This document shows positions 9,380-22,520 of a DNA stretch of 64,000 nt, piece by piece. Source of the DNA: Flabesymbios commensalis. Taxonomy: Eukaryota; Annelida; Polychaeta; Terebellida; Flabelligeridae. Numbering within the stretch: the stretch's first letter is position 1; every line of letters begins with the position of its first letter. The notes beneath the pieces are model-generated. The model ran no database searches, had not been told where the DNA came from, and saw only the letters and a list, made by a program, of their open reading frames with translations. Position numbers and translations under genes: made by a program. The stretch lies in the NCBI GenBank assembly GCA_964017125.1, contig OZ024908.1, forward strand, positions 86,910,618 through 86,974,617, written 5' to 3'.

Positions 9380-11960
9380 CAGTTTGTGCTTCAATGGTAA
9401 GGAGCTGACTTCATAATTATAGGATGTCAATATTATATGGCATATAATTCGAATCATTATGCCTTTACAATAGACAAACCAAAAATAAAATCATCAATTA
9501 ATTTTACTATGACATTGCTGTCCAGAGCTACATCATTGAGATAACTGTAAGTGTATAGATAGAGTGAGTGGCTTCACTTCATACTAAGAACACTTCCAAC
9601 ATATACGAGTTGGGCTACACTTTTCATTTACATTTTAGCATGACAATAACATCATAACATTGTCATTAACCGATAATATTGTAGGTATTTCTGTCCAGTC
9701 TGGCACTGCCCCTCTAAGCCTTTCACTAACGACTTCAATCTGTTCGCAACTTGTGGATCAATCATTACCTACTTCTAAGAAACGTGTTAATAGGGCTTCA
9801 AAATTACCACATCATCAAGAGTGGGTTATTATGGATATCTCGAAAAAACCCTCGGCCCCCATCGCCTCTCGACTCTAATTTTTTTTATAGGTCTAATTAT
9901 TAAATTCGGGAACCAATATCAGGTCAATGTTGGCTCATCGTCTGCGACGATGGCCTAACATTGGCTGAACGCCTCGTGCATGTATAGGTGCTCGGCACGA
10001 TAAGCAATATATATTTGAGCACTTGATTAGGTGTATAGACTGCCGTCCGACTCCCACCACCGTCTTACATTAACGTGGTGATTCAATGTTGCAGAGAATG
10101 GCCCAATATTGTTCCTGTCCACGTGTTTTTAGAACGGTCGCCCAGAGGACACGAAATGTTTTTTGATGTCCTCTCAATAATGCCATGTGCGACGGCAGTG
10201 AATGATTTCCTTTGTGTCCTGTGTGCGACCATTGGTGTCTTTATGTTCGACCAAATGCTCAACCATGTGGACACGAATTTTTTTCGGGTCCTTACTCTCT
10301 AGTATTGATTTTCAATGTTATGATCATTGGTGTCCTTTGTTACGACCACTTTCATGTCTCACAATGTTATGTGATCATAACTTTTCACCGATTTGTATGT
10401 TTTTTCTCAAATTTTCACAAAATTATATAAATATAGATACAGACTAGATCCAGCATTGATTCTGCTATTTCAGACGGTCATTGTAATATAAAAACATGAT
10501 TTATGATCAGTCGTAACGGTCGCACATTTTACCATATTTTCATGCCCTATGAGAAGTACCTTTTTCTTTGTGTTCCGTGTTGTTTTGTGTACAATTCTGT
10601 AAAACACATACAACCCGTGTACACATGGATGTATACATACCAATTTGAATTCTAAATGGCGACTTTTGTTTTAGAAAATGACATCTATAGAAAATGCAAT
10701 GTAGGACACGAAAAAATTACATGTATGTTCAGTGGAAGTAGTAATTTAACCCTTTTACTTGGTTTTCATTTGTTTCCAACTATTATTTTGTATCTGCATC
10801 AAGTTATTCAGCTTTTTAGTGTACTTTTTCAAAGATTATGGCAAGGTAGTAAAACTTATGACATGATTTGGTAGTAGCAGTCAATAGGACACGAGATGTT
10901 ATGACCACGACGACGCATAGCTTAATATATTTTTTATAATATGTTTTTATTATTATAATTTAGCTGCTAATGTATGTTTTTATTATAAAATTAGTTATTC
11001 CTACAGTTTTGTCCGTAAATTGCCTGGAAAAAAAAAGATTGTGTCCTGCAATAAACAATTGCTCTGGGTACGGTTTATTTGCATCAAGTAATGTATCCAA
11101 AAGCAGTAAATTTTGTCATAACTAATAGATTAAAGATCAAATTTAGATTTAAAAGCTCTTCCAGCTTCTTTAGCTGAATTCAAAAGTATAAAACAAGTAT
11201 GCATGGAGAAATATTATTTTTGTCTTTAAGAACATCCCTCATTTTCGACTTACCTTTTGAGAATAGCCCATACATACAATGTGTCAAGGTTACAAACTTA
11301 ACATGGCCAATGCCATCGGCCAGTAAACTCACAGAATCCAAAAACTTATAATATAGACCTACCAGGGCTCAAGGCATATGACCGATAATAAAAATAATTT
11401 ATTATGGACGCCATGCCGTTTTAGGTAACACGAAAACTCGCAATGCCAATTATAAATAGCCTCACATACCCCGAAAACTGACATGTGCCATGTTTTTATG
11501 GTATTTAACAGATGATTTAATAAAATTGATAAAATCAAGATGGCCGGCATAGCCTCGTTTCCAGTCACATATGAAAACGGGTACTTGCCAATAGCCTCAC
11601 AGACCCTAAGAATTCTAAAAAAATATTAGGTCGGAGGGGGGAATATCGCTAGCTGGCTGCCGTTTTGATTATTACTGGAAAGCTGAAAATCTAATCAGGT
11701 CAAAAAAATTGCTGGAGGGCTTGAAATTATGAATTTATTCTGTTGGATCATGTTAGAGCAGAAGGTAAAACTGGCACTTACGAAGGGGATAACAAAACCT
11801 GTTTACCTGAAAACAGTCTTCCTAGGCTAGATTTTGAATTTATACAAATGACTTGATTCAATTACTGTCAATTGACATGTCTATGTCATATCAGATTTTA
11901 AAATATTGTGGTGACGTCCGAAATGACTAAACAAATTTTAAAATACTGTTAAACCGACGA
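9380..11960. other. Non-coding interval
   Basis: AT-rich DNA with short frames only. It contains one small palindrome (9929-9972) and, around 10110-10340, recurring GGACACGA and GTGCGACCATTGGTGTC-like words that suggest an old degenerate repeat. Near 11970-12010 there is a short match (AAGTATGAAAGTAC, then TTTATTAAAGAACAAACAT) to the first 45 bases of the window. Confidence 0.4.
9929..9972. repeat. Short foldback with GTCTGCGAC core
   Basis: AATGTTGGC...ATCGTC, a 3-base loop, then GACGAT...GCCTAACATT forms an imperfect hairpin. It belongs with the foldbacks at about 16605-16665 and 63004-63113, which share the GTC-TTC-GAC type centre and TTGG/CCAA-rich arms. Confidence 0.6.
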
Positions 11961-12009
11961 AGAGGAACGAAACGAAGTATGAAAGTACAAAACACATTTG
12001 ATTTATTAA

Positions 12010-12713
12010 AGAACAAACATAAACAAGAGGTCCAGGGGCCTTGAAACTTGTCAACAGCATTGCAAAATATCAGCTACAGGTGTGTCAGAGAATGTATATC
12101 TATGCTCTAAATTGCATTATCATGAAAATAAAATATGTATAGGCCGGTAGTATATATTAATATCTCATCCATCATTGGAATTTATATTATATGTTCGATT
12201 CCTATCATACATTTTGCTGATTTTACACACATTCTGAAGTAGGCCCACTGCACATAATGAAAAATGCTTGAACAAAAAATCATTTTTATAGGACTACAAT
12301 GTAAAAATTATGTACATACAAGAGGAGATGTGCAATTATTATTTATTCTGGGTCTTTTAATAGGCTCCAGTTAGCCAGGAATTTTCACGAAGTCTTTATT
12401 CTTCAATTTCAATTCTTCTGCCTTAAATAGGCCCAACAAAATCGTCACGGAGTTGTAAAATATCAACTTTTAATGTTTCTTACTCAGCCGTGAAATCTAC
12501 AGCAGCCCTAATCCATCATTATCACATGTAACCGTAATGCACTTTTACTACACCGTCTTACGTAATGCAAATTACGAAAATCACAATACTAACAGTCGAT
12601 CGACCCAAGGATAAAGACCCATGAAGGCTTTCTCAACTCACACGATCTTTGCTGCAATGTTACTGTAATGTTATCAGGCAAACGTCGAGTCAGGTGTTAG
12701 TTGGCTTTATCAA
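12010..12713. other. Non-coding interval
   Basis: No gene or clear element. An AACAAGAGG-type start at 12014 resembles the beginnings of the dispersed repeats near 36750 and 50740. Confidence 0.4.
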
Positions 12714-13017
12714 ATGTAATGAAATGAAATGAATGGGGTTTTATGCCACATTTCTTCACATATAGGCTAAACAGGGCCAGAAGAACCTCCTGGTGATATG
12801 AATGAGGTGACACTGCCCTCCAGACACATGATTTGAAATTGAGCCCTGTTGGTCTGCGGCCAAGCACGTTATCTCTCGGTCATGTAGGCTGTCCACAATA
12901 TTCAATCTTTACGATTGAGCAGGGAGGAAACATTTTGTTCTTTAAAACTTGGAATGCCAAAGCAGGAGACGAATCTGCGATCTCCGACTTTCCAAGCAGG
13001 CACCAGGGCCCCCGCCC
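12714..13017 (-). mobile_element. tRNA-derived SINE (family 2)
   Basis: On the minus strand it begins GGCGGGGGCCCTGGTGCC, followed by TCGGAGATCGCAGATTCG (a mutated B box) and a body shared with the 7843-8167 copy, and ends CCCCATTCATTTCATTTC. Arrangement and tail fit a tRNA-derived SINE. Confidence 0.75.
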
Positions 13018-13459
13018 TTTGGTATTGTTGTTACATATATACAAACACCTTACCTGATTACTGATATCAAGATGATGTGCTATGTATTCTTGCTGGTATC
13101 TATAAGCTGACTAGCAAAACGGTTCCAATTATTGATTTTTATGACATTGATGATGTACTATATTGGTTTAAATATATATATATATTTTCATATGTGTCGT
13201 TAAAACTCACATATGTAGCACAGAAGCAATTGACAATGTAGGACTATGTAATGATGTGGTCATTCGTGCATATAATACAGATGTTTTAGTTATTAGGGGA
13301 TTACAATGTTATATCATCAAGTCACGAGACAGACAGTTCAAGTGACGATAATTTATTATTTGACTAATTTAAAACATCAAAATATGATTTAACTTTAATG
13401 GTTGTCTTAAACTCAATATTATTTATAGCTGACATATTGGAGACTTTATGCTTTGGCAC
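13018..13459. other. Non-coding interval
   Basis: No gene or recognised element; includes a short (AT)n run near 13170. Confidence 0.4.
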
Positions 13460-13473
13460 AAGATAACGTCCAA

Positions 13474-13595
13474 GTAGTAGTAGTAGTAAATCATTGCTTT
13501 ACGTCACTTTTCGGCACAAAAGGTCCCTTAAGTGACATTATAATACGATAAAAACGTTGTAGTCAATTGATGAGATGAAATGATGTACAGATGAT
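13474..13595 (-). mobile_element. 5-prime-truncated SINE-like unit with TSD
   Basis: Only about 120 bp of the 3-prime end of the ~680-bp family is present, with its (TAC)n tail. It is flanked by AAGATAACGTCCAA (13460-13473 and about 13596-13609). A truncated 5-prime end with a duplicated target is typical of LINE-type retrotransposition. Confidence 0.85.
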
Positions 13596-13799
13596 AAGAT
13601 AACGTCCAAAGAATTTTAATTTAAGCTTATAAGATACCCATGTTATGTTTCGGAATGAGATAAAACCGAGTGATATGTGTTTATTTCTGACTAAATGTTT
13701 CACATATATATAATAAATTGTTTCCAATGTGTTGTATTTCCACCAGGCCTATAGGGCACATACCGAGATAGTGCAAATAGTTTCACCCTTCCATCCGTC

Positions 13800-15370
13800 C
13801 ACCCGGTGTCCGCCTTATAGTCAGAACGCCCATTAGTCAGAAGGCCCGTTAGTCAGAAGGCCGGTTAGTCAGAAAACCAGTGGGGATGATTAGTCAGAAG
13901 GCAGGATTGTCAGAAAGCCCGTTCGTCAGAAAGTCAGATAATTACCTCATCGAAATCATCTCATATGTGAACAACCCTATGACCAATTATCTGTCTTTAT
14001 TTATTTACTTGTGCCAGTAACAACGTCTAGCACTTTCATAAGGATTGCGTTAATAATAGGCCACTCACTATGTTTTTGAACCTAATGTTGCTGACGTAAT
14101 TCCCAGCTTCAAATGAATGAAAACTACCCATAATAATTGGATCAAGTGGTTATTGCCAAGATCTCTGTAAATAAGTCATTTTTCTACATATAGGGACAAT
14201 ATAGTATAATAATAATACATGTAATTGCATATCGTCTGCAGCAATGTACACTCCATGTCTTTGAACAGGTTGGAACAATGTAGATATGAACAAGCAATAC
14301 TATCAACATACTGCTTCAAACGCGAATAGGCCTATCTAAATTTTGAAACTTGCTGAGAAAAAATGGTCAAGATAACAAGATGCTGCTAATAAATTATAAT
14401 GAGATTCAAATTTTACGCTGGTCTTAATTAGCACGGTAATAATATATACTGCAATCACATTATATAATAGTTCTCCCGTGCTTAGGTAAACTTCACTTTC
14501 TCGAATATAAAACAAGCATTTCCACACAAAGAGTCGACAAATAATGCTAGTTATCAGAATATTTGGACAAACAACTTATTATTTATTCTGAGCAAAATGA
14601 TACATTTATGAAAGCTTGACATAAATTAAACAGATGGCTACAAACTCCAATTGAAAAATCTTGTGGTGTTTTCTCACGACACACTTTTCACACCTAATTC
14701 ATTAAAGTTTATATATATGCAAAAAAGCATTGTGCTAAAAAAATAAAGCGCACTCATTGATGAAAATAACCCAGCCGAGCAACCAACCGTCATCAATAAT
14801 GCTAGCTTTCAATATAAATGTACGAACTACGAGCCATCGTGATTTTTTTTCAAGATCATATCCAGATCATATTGACTTATTACCAACCAATAGTCGAGCG
14901 TATACACTAATGTCCCAGAGACGCAACATTTGATCTATATGGATTTTACTCTCAGTTGTACAATTTGTTTGCGTATAATTTTTTCACAATTTAATTTTCA
15001 TGGCTATTTTTCTCTTTTAAACTATTTATTAAATTACCGATTTTTTTTAAAAACACGTCAGCATTTTTTAGGTATCCTTGAGTAATTATTTTATGCACAA
15101 CTCTCAATATTGCTTTATCAATAGCTGGACAACAAACGTTTCAATCAAAATAATGTAGCCCCCCCCCCCCTCTCCACATGCTCTAGAATTGTTCAATGCC
15201 TAATAAACAAATCTGACTTAAAGGGCCTTCTGACCAAAAAGCTTAATTGATTTTTTGACTATCGGGCCTTCTGACTAACGGGCCTTCTGACTGACGGGCC
15301 TTCTGACCAACGGGCCTTTTGACTAAAGGGCCTTCTGACTAGCGTGTCTTCTGACTAAAAGGGTGTCACC
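13800..15370. mobile_element. TIR element whose ends are 16-bp tandem repeats
   Basis: The left end (about 13800-13945) carries about seven degenerate copies of TTAGTCAGAAGGCCCG. The right end (about 15220-15370) carries about eight in inverse orientation (CGGGCCTTCTGACTAA). The outermost bases also match inversely (GGTGTCCGCCTTATAGTCAG against GGTGACACCCTTTTAGTCAG). The 1.3-kb interior is AT-rich and non-coding, so it is a non-autonomous element. Superfamily unknown. Confidence 0.75.
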
Positions 15371-16600
15371 GTTCACACCAACCTCACATCATGACACATG
15401 ATTAATTTCATCAACGGTTTGCAACGTTTTTAACATATTGCAGTCACTTAATTGACCATTAATTTTGCAGAAATTGAACAAACTACTATTTTACCCCATT
15501 TTTAAAGTAGGTTTTGTACAGGCTTTGGCATTTAAGTATTGTTTATTCTGACGCACTATATATCCGAGAATATCATGCCATTGAGATTTTTTATGCACAG
15601 ATTATGCTAATTAGGCCTAAATCTGTAATTAGCAACAATAAAACACTTTCTTAAGCTCATTAAGTACAGGATTTAACACTTAAGAATGATGAATTCGGGC
15701 TCTACCACCAACCACCTTGTCTGTGCCATTGTCTTTGTGCGTGTACTAGGTATGCTAATTAATCACTAATTTGGCCCCCAATTAAGGGGCTATATTATTA
15801 ATTAGTACATGCTGAGGCACCTAAAATTGCCTTCTTGGGATCCTGACGGTCTGTTCTACACATGCTATACTTCATACCTTTTGTACTCGCTGTGCTAAAT
15901 AAAAGTTAGCTGAAAATGTCATGCTCAATCGGTTGTTGAAATATTTATAACACGAATTTTCTTGAAAAATGGGAGAAAAAATCGGGGGATCCATGGTTGC
16001 ATCGTGTTATCCATGGTTGCATCGTGTAGTAACGATTCGTGCTATAACGGTTTATTACTGACACTCTATTTACTTTATTCAAACACACATTTTATCGCTG
16101 TGGTTTAACATTCAGCGTTTGCAAGTAGACCCTATCGACTTCGCGTCATCACTCACGCACGTGAGGTAATGTCACGTGTTGTGCCAACACCCTTTATGAG
16201 TGTTATTGGAGTCGATCACAAAGCTTTAATGCTACTCATTGTCTTCCTGGGGTCCTGTCGAATCTCTTCTTGGGGCAGTGTCATCACTTTCCCGAGTTGT
16301 TGCCGCTAGCCCTACACCTAATTTACTAACCCCCTAAACCGCTAAGCGCGACGGCGCTTTAATTCGTTTAAACATCAAGATTTCTAAATTGCTTAGTCTT
16401 AAATTACAAATTAAACAAATACGAGTAGTTTTCTCTCACTTAAAGTTGTGGGTCAAGGTAGTGAGACACAACTCCTAAGGCTGCCTTTCCATTGACGCGA
16501 TTAAATGGCCGCGCGGGCGAACGCGCGCGTTCCGCCGCGCGGCAGAAACCTTTCCATCGGCGCGTCCAAACGCGCAGGAGATGTGGTGAGATTGTTCCAG
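15371..16600. other. Non-coding interval
   Basis: No gene seen. There is a local duplication of TCCATGGTTGCATCGTGT near 15990-16027. Short GC-rich frames near 16440-16730 come from a CGCGCG-rich patch and have no recognisable protein content. Confidence 0.4.
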
Positions 16601-16970
16601 ACTGTCCGAATGTTGTTCCAATATTGGCCCGACATCTTCGACGTCGGCACGACATAAAAACAACATTGGGTCAATGCCTCCAGTTAACTGGGTTCGGTCG
16701 CGGCCAATCAGCAAACTCCAGACGCTGACACAATGTTAGCCTAATGGTGGCCCGCCATTTACAACACTGGGCCAGGATTATCCCAGCATTGGTCCACGTT
16801 CATCCAATGCTAGATAAATGCTGGCCCATTTAAACAGCATTGGCTAAACGTCTCGTTTTTGTAGAGTCACCGGCAACTCCATACACTGACACAATGTTAG
16901 TCCAATGTTGGAACAGTGTGATAAATGATGGCACAACATTTACCCAACATTGGATCATGTCGACTGCCTA
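16600..16970. repeat. Cluster of short foldbacks (CAATGTT/TTGGCC family)
   Basis: The hairpin GGCCCGACATC-TTC-GACGTCGG... at about 16626-16652 is followed by repeated words such as GCTGACACAATGTTAG (about 16725 and 16886) and ACAACATTTACCCAACATTG. Similar pieces lie near 20100, 52200 and 63730-63880. This looks like a cluster of MITE fragments. Confidence 0.55.
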
Positions 16971-17279
16971 GAACCAGCATGACATGGAGCGCTTCTGCTC
17001 ACAGCAAAACCAAGTATCTGCTTCTCTCACAAGTGTGCAGATACTGTCTATTGAGAGTGCTGTTACAAACAAGAAGGAGGCAGTGACAACAGCATAAATG
17101 AAGTATATACTTGCTTTACAAGTGAGCAAATACGGCCTTTTGGCAGCTCCATGGCAGGAAGAGCCAGTTAAAAAGCAGTAAATGCCTAGTTTACCAGGGA
17201 GCCCTTTGCACAGGCAGAACAGATGTTAAACGGAAGTTACGACAGACGTTCTCTCTGAAAGTCAGACCAAAAACTTGGA

Positions 17280-18130
17280 GAAAATAGAAAAAGGTACATA
17301 AATGACTGAAATACTGTTTCGTGTAATATCACATAGACTTTATTACATGATACAGTAAATATGAACACGTCGAGACTTAGGCCTACTGCAAACAAGTTAT
17401 AATAAATTTAAAGTGATGAAAATATTCTGAAACATTTAAAGAACAACAAGAAGAAGAACAAGTACAAAATATGAATGATTTAAGAAATTACTGCAAAAAT
17501 AATATTTCATGTAATATCACAAGAGATTTTATTACATGATGGAGCGGATTCGAACACATCATGACTTACTGCAAACAAGTTATAATAAATTTAAAGTGAT
17601 GAAAACATAACGAGGTATTCAGAATGGCTGCACATATGACGTAGACTTTATTACATGATACAGTAAATATGAACACATCGAGACTTAGGCCTACTGCAAA
17701 CAAGTTATAATAAATTTAAAGTGATGAAAATATTCTGAAGCATTTAAAGAACAACAAGAAGAAGAACAAGTACAAAATATGAATGATTTAGGAAATTACT
17801 GCAAAAATAATATTTCATGTAATATCACAGAGATTTTATAACATGATGGAGCGGATTTGAACACATCATGACTTGCTGCAAACAAGTTATAATAAATTTA
17901 AAGTGATGAAAACATAACGAGGTACTGCACATATGACGTATGGCTATTGAGATCTATTGGTCATGATGTGCATTGGTCATGATGTGCAACAAGTTTTTAT
18001 GAAGTTTTAATGAAAAAGCTTCAGTTCAATATAACTAAAATAATGAAAAAATGATGATGTAGAATTGTTTTAAATGATACATATATACATATTAAAATAG
18101 CAAAAACTGGATTTTGATAAAGTTGATATT
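17280..18130. repeat. Segmental duplication, copy B, left part
   Basis: Colinear with 60-800. It includes the same AGAAAAAGGTAC start, the hairpin units and the block around TTCAATATAACTAAAATAAT. Homology to copy A resumes only at about 21965. Confidence 0.75.
17334..17945. repeat. 309-bp tandem duplication of hairpin units
   Basis: TAGACTTTATTACATGATAC starts at about 17333 and again at about 17642. Each unit contains two sub-units with the CATGTAAT...ATTACATG hairpin and a GCGGATTCGAACACATCATG-like stretch. Copy A at the window start is shorter, so this expansion is specific to copy B. Confidence 0.8.
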
Positions 18131-21100
18131 TATATTAAGCAATGGGCCATGTAAAATTGTAATCAAAACAAATATATTTTCCGCCAATACAGCTCAGCAG
18201 ACACTATGTTAAGCCTATGTTGGCTTAAGGCTAGTACAGCGTCGTATGAAGTGGGCCAGCATTGACACAATCTCGACACTGTGTGCAGATGTGTACTGGT
18301 AGCTGCAAATCACCGTACCAGATAGCGATATTCTTCTAAAGATACGACATTTTGAAATTAGCTGTTCACAGACTGTGTCACGTCTGCAGATGTCTGCCGG
18401 CCCTGCACTGACAAGATACGACTTTTTATGTTTCCACATCGTTGGGACGCATATAAGATTATAGTTGCTGAAATGCTTTCTGGTGATAGAACTATTTTCA
18501 CTGTATCCCTTGGCGTTACAAGGTGCATTACACCACTAATTAGCAGGGGACGTCAGCGGTGTCCGGTGTACGTGTGCTAGTTGTGATAAACATCCCACTT
18601 TAAATAGCTAACTTTTTCAATTATGACGGACATGTAATAAAATATCACCAGAAAACTTATTCAATGCTGAAATTAATTATATAAATTAGATGATGATAGC
18701 GCCTAAACTCGCAAAATTATTGATTTGAAAAATAAGGCAGGGTATAGCAGTCTATCATCATGAAGAATAAACGTAAATGGGATACGCCGCCACGCCAAGC
18801 CGATGCGGCCATTGATGACGATGGCCCATAATTAGAAAAAACACCCCACCAATGTCTCGCGCCGACCATATTCACAGCCATGTGCATTACAGTGTTAATA
18901 TCTTTGCTAGTGCGCCTCGTCTCGTCTGTTTGCCATTAAATATTGCATTAAGAATACAGTGTACATACATAACATTTGTTTCTAATTTTTTATTTAGCAA
19001 TTATCGATCAATCCTAGAGTTTCGGGTTGAGTGAGAGTGTAATGTGTGTGACACACTAACAGAACCATAGCGTGCACAGTGTCGACCTTGATCTCTCACA
19101 GCTATTTTTCACACCTGATGTCGGCACCTGGAATAAGTAGGCTCTACTAGGCTGTACGTTGAGTTGTGTCAAAATGACGGCAGCTCGTCAGCATTGCTTA
19201 CAGTATAAGTGATGACTGCATGGTCATTGCCCTGACTCAGTGATCATTGAGTTAGACAGATTGATCAGCGTTTCAGCCATAAATATCGCGCCGCTGTTAA
19301 ATATCACCCACGCGCTCTAGGGCTCTAAGATAAAAAAAAGTAGCGTGGTATCGTCCAATGATCTCAGTGCACATATATAATAAACCAGCCCCTACTGCGT
19401 CTCCCTACCTGACATGTTTTTAGGGATAATAAGGTACATTGTCTTGCTGGCCCAGAATGGAAAACTAGGACTCAGTATTCAGCCTAGTCTTAACTTTTGA
19501 CGGGTCGACATCAATTGAAAGTAGCTGTCACAGTCAGTGTCACATGTTTTGTACTGCAAAGCATAGGCCTATATGGACATGTGAAAAAAACATTGCCTCA
19601 ATTCTTATGAAAACACAAGCCACCTCCAGTACTTTTAAATTACGTGTGTTACCATTAGAACCGGCAATTAACACAGGCTGTCAACTGCGATCATCAGACT
19701 GTCAGATCATCAGACTGTCACAACGAAAATGGAGGTGTTTAAAGGGTGCTGTCATCACTGTGCAAGCAAAAAAAAATTCACTTTCGTTTTGTGGTGTCTT
19801 CTTATTTGCGCTTGTAATATATCTATCGGACTGATTTTTTAATATAATGGCTTTTAATATCAGTTTTTCATCAGATGTTTTGAAGAAAAAACTGCCAGAT
19901 ATTACTTAGTGCAAAACCACACATGCTGCAAATTTGATGCAGCAGTGTAAGGGTTAATATTTCACCAAACTTTTCTTTCCCTTTTTCCATGTCAAATCGT
20001 CGCAATGAAAAAGTTAACTTATATATAACGGGCACTGCTATGTGTTTCTGTATAACCATTGCTATGTGTTTCTGTATAACCGCGTGAATCGATTCACAAT
20101 AACCACTGGGCCAACACTAGCCCAGCATTGGGGCAATGAGTTGTGCTTGCCGGGTGATAGCTGATCAAAGGCATTCTACATCTGGCTGTCCGCTCTGTAC
20201 AGTTGGCTCGATCCTGACTTAAAAATTGATCATTTCATCAATATTGGCACAAAGGAAGTCTGTAATATATCAATCTTGAATAGTTTGAGCTGAAAAGAAC
20301 ACATATATATCCTGAATCCTGATATATTTACAATTTAAATAGATTTTGTTCACAGTCAGAAGTGAGAAGGTGGCAGTCCTCGCGGATTACATAATCACAG
20401 TTGGCCTGGAGCCGAGTGTGTATCATGTGTACACACTGACAATATACACAGCAACTGCTTACATTACAAGTAAGCAGATACTGCCTTTCGAGTTCATAGC
20501 AGTATCAGCTCACTCACGGAAAGTGTGATAGTCCTTCAGTATAATGACTGACCCAGATATCGTGCGTGAGATTGGTCTAGTTCAGCCTCATTGACTTTGC
20601 TCTGTATCAATGTCACGTGTCTGTCGTCCATGTTGAAATATCCACAGATGTCAGTGACCTAGATGTTCTGTGTGTGATTGGTCAGAGAAGGCCATCTCGT
20701 TCAATGGTTTGTAGATCAACAGCACAAAGAAATTTTTATCCACAATATTGGCTGTGGCGCTAGATGCTATTAAGACTAAGGGTTAGATTTTCAAAGGCAA
20801 GATATATCATTGCAAAATACTGCATCTATATCATAAAATATTTGCTTTGGAAAGTAGAACATCTGCTAGCTTCCTCCAGTTTCAGACTCTCATTGTGGCA
20901 ATTTCTCAAGATTATATTGGACCAGTTTGATCCCAAGGTAAGCAATGTTTTCAGTAAAATCTATTGGCTATCTACAGGGTATAAACTGATGGCTCAACCC
21001 ACAGCTAAAAAATTGGAGACCACTAACTGTCGTAAAATTGACAACGGAAATCCTAATAACTCAGCAAATACAGATATTTATGCTTATTCAGAAACAACGT

Positions 21101-21960
21101 TTGGTCTGCATACTGTAGGCTATGAAATGACAGAAAACTGAACCTATGCGTTTTGCCGTATTTGAGAAGATGTGAGTGATAGTCATTTGGGACACACATT
21201 ATATGGACACAAAAAAACAGTGCCCAGAATCCGTTTTGTGAACTATATTAAAACATTATTGGAATGAGCTCCAATAATGTAAAAACATCCCAATACTTAT
21301 AATGGGTTTGACCAAGCTGCTGAGGGTCTAGATGAAGGGTCAGATGTTTTTTTTTTTTCTTTGAAAGGATCAACACTGAGGAAAATCCCTTCTTTTTTGT
21401 CATTACACCAGCCACGAACATCCCATAAATATTACTTGTGTATTTTAGCGATGTTCACGATGGCCTGCAAAGATGTAAAACATGTCAATTTGCCGAGTTT
21501 AGAGGTACTGACCCTTCGTGTTTAGAAATTTGAGACTTGCTGGGAAAGCACCATGAAGCTGTGGTTTTCCGATGACATTGTAATTAAACTAGCAACGTCT
21601 TTGACGATGTGATACATCTGAGACCTTACATACTTATCCTAATACGAATTAAAAACTTGTTGTCATAGATTACGGCTAGTAAATTATAAAAAAAAACTAT
21701 CTTTAGAAGGAAAAAATCAAATCGTTGACTCGATAACGCTTTCCTGTGAAACATAGTGACGGCATTGAAAAATGGGTGGATCTAAAAAACAAAAATATAA
21801 TGTTCAAAATTTTGTCAAAATTCATCTTTTTCAAAACCTTAAGGATGTAATCTATTGGAATGTCGCCTTCACTCATTCAAACACTCAAAAATGTATACCA
21901 AAAGCTAAAAGGAAAACATGCCATTTGCCCGGGTATGGGCCTTTAAGAAACAGGAAGTCT
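18131..21960. other. Extra ~3.8 kb between the halves of copy B, no gene recognised
   Basis: This DNA has no counterpart in copy A. Either it was inserted into B or deleted from A. Short frames are present (for example 20764-21141, 125 codons), but none shows a motif or splice context I trust. A CCACTGGGCCAACACTAGCC fragment near 20105 belongs to the foldback families. Confidence 0.4.
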
Positions 21961-22194
21961 TAAAATGTTATAGACATGATTAGCACGTTAAGGGTCAATC
22001 TTAATTTTCAAAGAGAAGGAGGTATAAAACTATTGTAATTTTCAGTGCCCTTAATAATTTGAACACATAACGTCTTACAATCAATAAGTCTTTTATCATG
22101 ATATGAATGTGTCACATGAAAACAGGTGGTGCACAGAATGGTTAGTTTAATTCTAAGTTCTTGTTCTCCATACTGTTTATTTCCATGTCTGTGA

Positions 22195-22345
22195 CTTCAA
22201 TAATCCAATAATTTCTCATCACTGATTCTTTGTGGCAACATATTTTTGACAAGCTCCTGTGAACACTCGTATTCATCACAGTCTTTGGCGAGGAGTTCAA
22301 CAATGATCTCTGATTGATCAATGTCAATGATCAGCTCCTCCTTTC
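22195..22345 (-). pseudogene. Unrecognised exon-like coding segment, copy B
   Basis: The frame IFRKEELIIDIDQSEIIVEL, then DEYECSQELVKNMLPQRISD, parallels copy A at 1040-1425. It stops after LLDY, while copy A continues. Shared protein sequence with mixed silent and conservative changes suggests former coding. Family not recognised. Confidence 0.4.
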
Positions 22346-22428
22346 TGAATATCTGAAAGATATTATATATAATATATAAAAGATTTATATCTGGAGACAG
22401 CATCATAACTAATGTTTTGGGAAGTCTT

Positions 22429-22520
22429 GTAAGTAGGTAAGTAAGTAAGTAAAATGTTCATTTTTCGGCCAGTATGGCCATTTAAGTGAAAATACCAAGT
22501 ATTACAATATCCTATATTGT
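22429..22520 (-). mobile_element. Truncated LINE tail (absent from copy A)
   Basis: (GTAA)n then CGGCCAGTATGGCCATTTAA and a short 3-prime UTR stretch to CCTATATTGT. The same position in copy A (about 1549) reads straight through GAAGTCTTTTTTTTT, giving a natural empty site. Confidence 0.8.

Noticed and set aside
13800-13945. CRISPR-like look of the 16-bp repeat array
   Set aside because: Units are contiguous without spacers, are inverted at the other end of a transposon-like segment, and the context is eukaryotic.
16440-16730. GC-rich frames around 16.5 kb as a gene
   Set aside because: Frames on both strands result from CGCG-rich DNA; Arg-rich, no motif.
20764-21141. 125-residue frame as a host exon
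   Set aside because: No splice context, motif or duplicated copy supports it.
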